Positions 59,216-64,000 of a stretch of DNA of 64,000 bases are shown in pieces. Both the position numbers and the translations under genes were made by a program. The notes beneath the pieces were generated by a model, which was not told the DNA's origin, ran no database searches, and saw only the letters and a list, made by a program, of their open reading frames with translations. The stretch is from Undaria pinnatifida (lineage: Eukaryota > Sar > Phaeophyceae > Laminariales > Alariaceae), in NCBI GenBank assembly GCA_012845835.1, contig JABAKD010000018.1:1054001-1118000 (forward strand), written 5' to 3'. The number at the start of each line of letters is the position of its first letter. The stretch's first letter is position 1.

Positions 59216-59413
59216 TTTTTTTGGCCAACTAGCTAAGCCGTGAGAGTGTTCATCGAATCAAACATAAATATTCATGTTCCTCCACGCCCTCAGCTTTTAG
59301 CGACGTAAGGATGCTTTTCCCCAAGAGCAGAGCCGTATACACTACTTGGTGTACACACCTACCATAACATGCGACTCAGGGTCAAGTCTACGGTGGGAGG
59401 GGTGGTGACTTAG

Positions 59414-59688
59414 GGCCAAGGCTACAGTGGGAGGAATACATCTAGGGGCGATGTTTTGCAGTGACTCGGGGGCGCTCGCGCAGGTAACCCCTTGCTGATT
59501 ATTAATCTTAATCGTTCAAGCTGAGTTGTAATCTGAGCGGCATGAATGCGCAATGGCATGGTAAGTTCCTCTGCGCCAAATACAAACTCCCCACGTCTTT
59601 GTGTCCGGGGTGTGTCGTTTTACTGGTTTGATTGTACCTCAAATACGGAGGCCAAAGTGGGGGTAACATTCCTACCGTCGCCTTGGTC
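59414..59688. mobile_element. 275-bp TIR element, family M1, 64 bp upstream of a tyrosinase exon
   Basis: Left end GGCCAAGGCTACAGTGGGAG, right end AACATTCCTACCGTCGCCTTGGTC, with an internal GGCGCTCGCGCAGGTAACCC palindrome region. A partial extra left terminus (GGGTCAAGTCTACGGTGGGAGG) lies just upstream at about 59376. It ends 64 bp before the exon at 59753, within reach of the branch-site region. Confidence 0.75.
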
Positions 59689-59752
59689 ATACATGGAACC
59701 TGTCGCGCTGCGCACACGCCTTTTTTTCTGCCTGTTATCGCTCTGTATTCAG

Positions 59753-59854
59753 GAATCATGACCCACCACATAGGGTACACGCTGTTGTTCGAGCAAGCTC
59801 TTCAGATCGTCGATCCCATGGTCTCCATTCCTTACTGGGAGTACACAATCGAAT
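59753..59854 (+). CDS. Tyrosinase-like protein, exon 5 (third copper-A histidine, PYW motif)
   Basis: This 102-bp exon lies between CTCTGTATTCAG and GAAT|GTGAGG. Together with the preceding base it gives G-I-M-T-H-H-I-G-Y, then LLFEQALQIVDPMVSIPYWE and YTIE. The second His of the pair is the third copper-A ligand, followed by the conserved F-E, as in the H-R-x-x-x-x-x-F-E region of tyrosinases. PYWEYT is the equivalent of the family's PYWDW/PYWDY motif, with Glu in place of Asp. The codon T|CC is completed by the next exon. The Asp-to-Glu change may be normal in this subfamily. Confidence 0.94.
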
Positions 59855-60019
59855 GTGAGGAGTAGTAGTACGGGAGAAACATGGGTGTCGAGACTGAACA
59901 TGGTTGAAAACAGCAAAATATCGAATAGTATGGAATGGTCCCACGTGACGTAGGGGTAGCAGGGTTTTACACAAAACGTTTCTTCTGGTTTGTTTGGCTC
60001 ACTCATGATTTTTTTTCGG

Positions 60020-60203
60020 AATTACCGATCCGTCAGATACTTGAACTAAAGTGCAACTTATTCGTGAATATCGAACAGAAATCAGTGTTGGTCCGGTTGC
60101 GCGAACGAACGATGTCGAAAGTCATGTTTTGAATGAGATATTGAGCTCCTCACTTTTAGGTACCAGGAACTTTTTTCTTCACCCCCTGCGTGGGGTGGCT
60201 ATA
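60020..60203. mobile_element. Family M2 fragment in tyrosinase intron 5
   Basis: Matches the M2 right half: GTTGGTCCGGTTGCGCGAAC, GAGATATTGAGCTCCTCACT and CACCCCCTGCGTGGGGTGGC at the terminus. The left terminus is not evident. Confidence 0.55.
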
Positions 60204-60249
60204 CATAGTCTATAGATATATACAAATGGACTATATAGATATGTCCCTC

Positions 60250-60500
60250 CCAAACACCGGTTTCAAATTTTCTAACGCACAGATTGGTTAACATCACCGT
60301 GTCGTCTTTGGTACACGATAAACGTTTGTAGTTCCAAAGGGATTCGCCGACCTGTATCATAAATGAGGCCACAACGCCCGTACTACGCACTATCGGAGTA
60401 ACACGCGCACAACTTGCAAAGATGATTGTCGACGAATTCTTCCATCTCACAGCTGGAGTGCATATATATTTTATTATAAAAATGAAAATACACTCCATAT
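60250..60500 (+). repeat. Family R core, diverged, in tyrosinase intron 5
   Basis: From CACCGGTTTCAAATTTTCTA to the CTCACAGCTGGAGTGCATAT end; then, after a short gap, ATTATAAAAATGAAAATACA begins as if a second, opposed end were present. The landmark TCGCCGACCTGTATCATAAA is kept. Confidence 0.75.
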
Positions 60501-61278
60501 TTATTTGTGTAAGATCTAATATTATTTCGTCTGTCGTTCTGATCTCGAGGGGTCATATAAATGTTGTTGATAGCTCTCATCAAGTCTACGGTGGTAGAGG
60601 TGCACCATTCTTTTATTGGGCTCCTAAACTACTGCGGATGTGATAGAATAACCTACTTGTGGTTGCTAGCTATTCTACTTTAGACTATACTCCAGTCGAA
60701 CAATCATTTTGGAGGAACTGAAAGTGTAACCCGGTGTACAATCTGCGGGGCCTAGATATACGATCAAAACGGAAAACATCATCAAATCGGACGCGTGCTG
60801 CGATAGAGTTGGCAGGTTTTGGTATCAATACCAATAATTTCTTTTTCGTTCTTCATTAACCTGAAATGCAGTGAGCACCTTTGGCCCATTAATTCTCCCG
60901 CAAAAATATGTTCTTGGTCGTGCCTAGACGTGGATTTCGTTCATTCGGTTGCCCTTTCATGTTTTGTGAAGGCATAGTATTTTGGTAAAATCTGGAGCTC
61001 CTCATACGAACACCCTCAACAAAACTAAGTGTACACATCTCTAAAGTAGTATGATGATTCCGACTATTTTAGGTCAAAGGGGCCCGGTCATTTTTTCAAA
61101 AAATAGCTTAAAGTAGGTTGTATACCCCCTGTCATAGAACGCGTCCGGTGCGGCAACGCCCATTTGTGTAACCGCCAACTAATGCAAAATTGTATGTCCT
61201 CTAAGTGCTGAACAATTATTGAGTTCACAACCTCCTGCGGGTGGCTCCGTTGGGGACGCTTATATTTCGTGCTCACAG

Positions 61279-61406
61279 CCGCGCTTGGGTTTTCCTCTTA
61301 TGGAGAGTCCGATGTCTTCTCCGATGACTGGTTCGGGGCCGCTTCTCCACCCAACCCGTTGCACGTCGTCGAGAAGGGCCGCTGGGCTTACCTACCCGTC
61401 ATGGCG
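61279..61406 (+). CDS. Tyrosinase-like protein, exon 6
   Basis: This 128-bp exon lies between TCGTGCTCACAG and GCG|GTGAGC. With T from the previous exon it encodes S and then 42 residues: ALGFSSYGESDVFSDDWFGA, NPLHVVEKGRWAYLPVMA. The S-D-x-F-S-D-(D/E)-W-F-G and G-R-W-A segments fit the loop between the copper-A and copper-B halves of stramenopile-type tyrosinase-like proteins, where similar text is familiar to me. Phase 2 entry and phase 0 exit match both neighbours. Confidence 0.9.
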
Positions 61407-61719
61407 GTGAGCTAAAATCAGGGAACCACTGCCAAGGTGTTGAACTTAACATTTGAGGCACAATAAAATGCTTTTATTATAATTGTACACAATAGTACGA
61501 GAATGTTCTTGATACTACTAATAAAGATGATGAAGGTGTTATGACCTTCAACACGAAATTTAGGTAAAAAGATCAACAACACTAAGAGTTGGTGTCTTAT
61601 ACCAGCTACTAGTGTATTACCTGGTGCATGATTATTCGTGTTTGGACGAGTGTAGAGTCGATGATTAACACGCCAAAGGTCACAGTAGAGGGTTTATGTT
61701 GGTTCAGGATTTTTTTCGG

Positions 61720-61916
61720 CAGTAGCTTGCTGTGTCTCGTGCGAATGACCCGACCCCCCTGTTTACTTGCGCAAGAACAATTTCGTGCCTCCAAACTTTC
61801 ACGATATAGATCCCCTATAGAACGGTCGGCTACGATTCAGTAATCTATTCGTGAGAACAGCTCAGACAGGCTTGATAAAACAGCGAGTATCCCCCTTACC
61901 GTTAGCAGCCTTGGTC
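61720..61916. mobile_element. Family M1 fragment in tyrosinase intron 6
   Basis: The right end GTATCCCCCTTACCGTTAGC plus AGCCTTGGTC matches M1. TCTCGTGCGAATGACCCGAC near 61736 matches the left internal palindrome region. The left terminus is not visible. Confidence 0.5.
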
Positions 61917-63100
61917 ACGGGATGTTCTTAAAAAACGCTTTTCCTGGCATTTCGTCGCGCATTGTCCGGAAAAAAAGCTGGTCGTACCCAACGAAATGGC
62001 AAAGTATCGAACACAACTAAAAAGGGAGCCTGCTACGATATAGATAGCATTTCTTTTTTTTTATTTGTTTTCGGAAAAGGGGGGGGGGTTAGCCCAAACT
62101 CGAAAGAATGGAATTCATGTTTTGAAATTTCCAAAGGTTTCTTACGCCATTTTTAGGGGCCTCAAGTCTGGCCCTCGAATTTCAACCTCACTATGCTCGA
62201 AAGTCTGTTTTTCGGGTGAGAAGGTTCACAGAGTTTTTATAGCAACCACCCTCTGGAGGCAAACAAGAGCCAGGGCACCTCCACCGTACGAGTAGCTCGG
62301 TTAAAATGTGTTTTTTGCAATGAATAACAAACACGATGGACGGTGTTGATTTGAATAACCACGGACATCACCAGTGTTCACTTTAACAACCAACAACTCA
62401 ACAAAGTGTTGAGTGTGTATCACTATGACTTTGTGGCTTTGGCTGGTTGCTGTCTTCGAGTAATATCATGGTGAGACGAGTTCCACGGTAAGGTGGGACA
62501 CTTTTAGAGCATCTCTTTGTAGCGGTTCAGGACGACGCGTGGTGCGCTGGTGTCCGCCCAACTGTTGTGTCAGTTTCGATCATGGCGCATACATCGCCGA
62601 CGAACCCATGGTATTTTTTATTTGACGGACATGACAAAGGTGAAGACACGGTTTGAATCTTAATTCCATATTTTGGCATCTAGTACTGAATTTACTCAAC
62701 CATTCACAATTTGTTTCAACTCGGTCTTGAAATTGGGAATATCCCCGCCAACATAGCTTTGGTCGTGGGTAGTTATTTTTTTACTGTAACACTGCTCCAG
62801 GTAACACGTTTAACATTGTCCAGAAATGCCGTTGGGTGCACTTACGCGTTTCGGCAGTGAGCTAAGAACAGTCAACAAAGAATATCTAAAACGATGATGA
62901 TATATTCATCACCACCAACAGAAGAAGGTATTGAATGTACTACGTCGTTTGTGGTTTTGGCGATCGGATGATTTGATTGCTTCTCCTGGCAACCCCGTGC
63001 TCACCCTTGTTGTTCGTATGATTTTCCACATCTCATTGTATTTTTCTGCGCTTGTTCCTGTTCTGAGCCTCGTTCTTGAACTGACTGATTACTAACGCTG
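61917..63100. other. Intronic DNA of the tyrosinase gene, no gene seen
   Basis: Contains a T-run, a G-run at about 62080-62090 and a CCACGGTAAGGTGGG segment near 62484 that resembles an M-family terminus without a partner. No other signal. Confidence 0.45.
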
Positions 63101-63108
63101 TTTTACAG

Positions 63109-63171
63109 GGTGCGTGAGAGTCTAAGTCCACAAATCGTTCGGCCTCGTCCGCAGTGCGTGGAACGCCGCCT
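63109..63171 (+). pseudogene. Degenerate duplicate of the next tyrosinase exon
   Basis: CACAAATCGTTCGGCCTCGT, CCGCAGTGCGTGGAACGCC aligns with CACAACTCGTTCGGCCTCCT, GCGCAGTCCTTGGAACGCA of the exon at 63381 and is likewise preceded by CTGTTTTACAG. In the corresponding frame a TAA lies upstream of the matching part, and the similarity fades after about 63171. It is a decayed tandem copy of the exon, about 270 bp upstream of the intact one. Its use as an alternative exon would truncate the protein. Confidence 0.75.
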
Positions 63172-63380
63172 GGCTGCAGGACTTGCGTTGAAGCCGTTGT
63201 TCTTACTCTAAGTTTTTTTTTCCTGTTGCGTTCACTTTTGTCTACTTTTTTCTCTTGATGTCGGCTTGTAATTGATTGTTGTTTTGATGGTGTTGCTGCT
63301 GATGTTCTCGTTCGCGTTCGTTCCCTGTCTCGTTTCTTCATAGTTCTCTTTTCTTTCATAATTCAATCGCTGTTGTACAG

Positions 63381-63482
63381 AACGCCTGGGAGCATGTGCA
63401 CAACTCGTTCGGCCTCCTGCGCAGTCCTTGGAACGCAGACTCGACGCCGTTCGTCACCCGCCACAACACGACCAATGCGAAG
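63381..63482 (+). CDS. Tyrosinase-like protein, exon 7
   Basis: This 102-bp exon (34 codons, phase 0 at both ends) lies between GCTGTTGTACAG and AAG|GTGAGT. It encodes NAWEHVHNSFGLLRSPWNAD and STPFVTRHNTTNAK. The N-S-(F/Y)-G-x-x-R-S-P-W-N and T-P-(F/Y)-(V/L)-T-R stretch fits the same family, just downstream of the exon 6 region. It ends 518 bp before the window edge; the copper-B histidines must lie in later exons outside the window. Confidence 0.9.
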
Positions 63483-63938
63483 GTGAGTGGAGACGGTTGA
63501 CACGGTTGGGTAAGACACCCACGAGGCAATTACATAGTATTATCCATGTCTGTTTCTCGAGTGGTGACACCAGAATACAAAGTGTAACTCATTGGCGCTG
63601 TCATCGATGACCACGAAGATTGGCACAAGGTGCCGAAGTCAGTCCTACCATCGGTTCTTGATAATATGGATGCAGGGCCCCTGTCATGCGACTCGCCGAA
63701 CACCTCACGACACTTCGCGCTTGGTGCAAGCAATGTCTGCCGTGACTGCTTTTGTGAGAGCGTTTCGGCCCGTCACAAGCTCCTTAACTCATTGTCGTTG
63801 AAATATGGTGCACCGAGTGCTCATAGATACACCAAAAGGTTCCCCCCCGGGCTGTGGCTTTGGGGTTGGCGTAAGGAGATGGCAATATATGACGCAATTT
63901 GTACCTTTTGCGTAAGCGTTGCTTACAGAAGTGTATCG
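63483..63938. other. Start of the next tyrosinase intron
   Basis: No further exon could be joined in phase with a recognisable motif. Frames at 63592-63801 and 63630-63977 overlap each other and run into the M2 element, so they are unlikely to be coding. Confidence 0.45.
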
Positions 63939-64000
63939 GAGCCATCCCACGATAGGGTTGCAGCAAAACGTCCCTGAGCTTCTTACATGAGGAACTCAAT
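63939..64000. mobile_element. Family M2 element, cut by the window edge
   Basis: Starts GAGCCATCCCACGATAGGGT, the M2 terminus, followed by GCAAAACGTCCCTGAGCTTC and the TACATGAGGAACTCAAT palindrome half, as in 6376-6450. The rest is outside the window. Confidence 0.8.

Noticed and set aside
1-64000. CRISPR arrays, bacterial operons, rRNA
   Set aside because: No regularly spaced short repeats, ribosome-binding-site-led gene strings or rRNA signatures were seen; the sequence is eukaryotic in character.

Overview
The window looks like intergenic and intronic DNA of a eukaryote with a repeat-rich genome. It holds one clearly recognisable host gene, a pair of exons from a second, two degenerate retrotransposons, and many short non-autonomous repeats. 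GT-AG introns, a copper-A tyrosinase domain of a type I associate with stramenopile algae and oomycetes, a Patched-type membrane protein, a DIRS-like element and a chromodomain Ty3/gypsy element together suggest a stramenopile, probably an alga. That assignment is inference.

Layout. About 0.7-5.8 kb: remains of a DIRS-like retrotransposon on + (possible gag, then RT, RNase H and tyrosine-recombinase remnants), with a 269-bp terminal-inverted-repeat (TIR) element inside it. 6.0-6.6 kb: two more short TIR elements. 8.2-10.2 kb: two consecutive exons of a Patched/RND-type transmembrane protein. 12.6-13.4 kb: a GAT microsatellite and a 395-bp TIR element. 13.845-21.988 kb: a full-length but inactivated Ty3/gypsy element on the minus strand, with paired LTRs, a 4-bp target duplication, gag, protease, RT, RNase H, DD35E integrase and a chromodomain-like tail. 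22.9-28.0 kb: a mosaic of G/C-homopolymer repeats, called family R here, including a long inverted pair. 28-44 kb: gene-poor DNA with TIR elements (two copies each of an approximately 800-bp and a 309/395-bp type, one of the latter being at 13 kb) and more R fragments. 44.8-63.5 kb: seven exons of a tyrosinase-like gene on +, with family R and the short TIR elements filling its introns.

The tyrosinase exons total 881 bp across 18.7 kb. All six junctions agree in phase and give 293 uninterrupted codons with a complete copper-A site. The N-terminus and copper-B half are missing: the first exon found starts in phase 1 and the last ends in phase 0 about 0.5 kb from the window edge.

The most unusual non-coding content is family R: at least 16 copies of an approximately 245-bp core, followed by related modules around a CTATAAA-like box, separated by variable runs of pure G (or C on the other strand). 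Two short TIR families with 4-bp target duplications and subterminal palindromes are the other main repeats. Most open frames in this DNA are chance or low-complexity frames and are not annotated.
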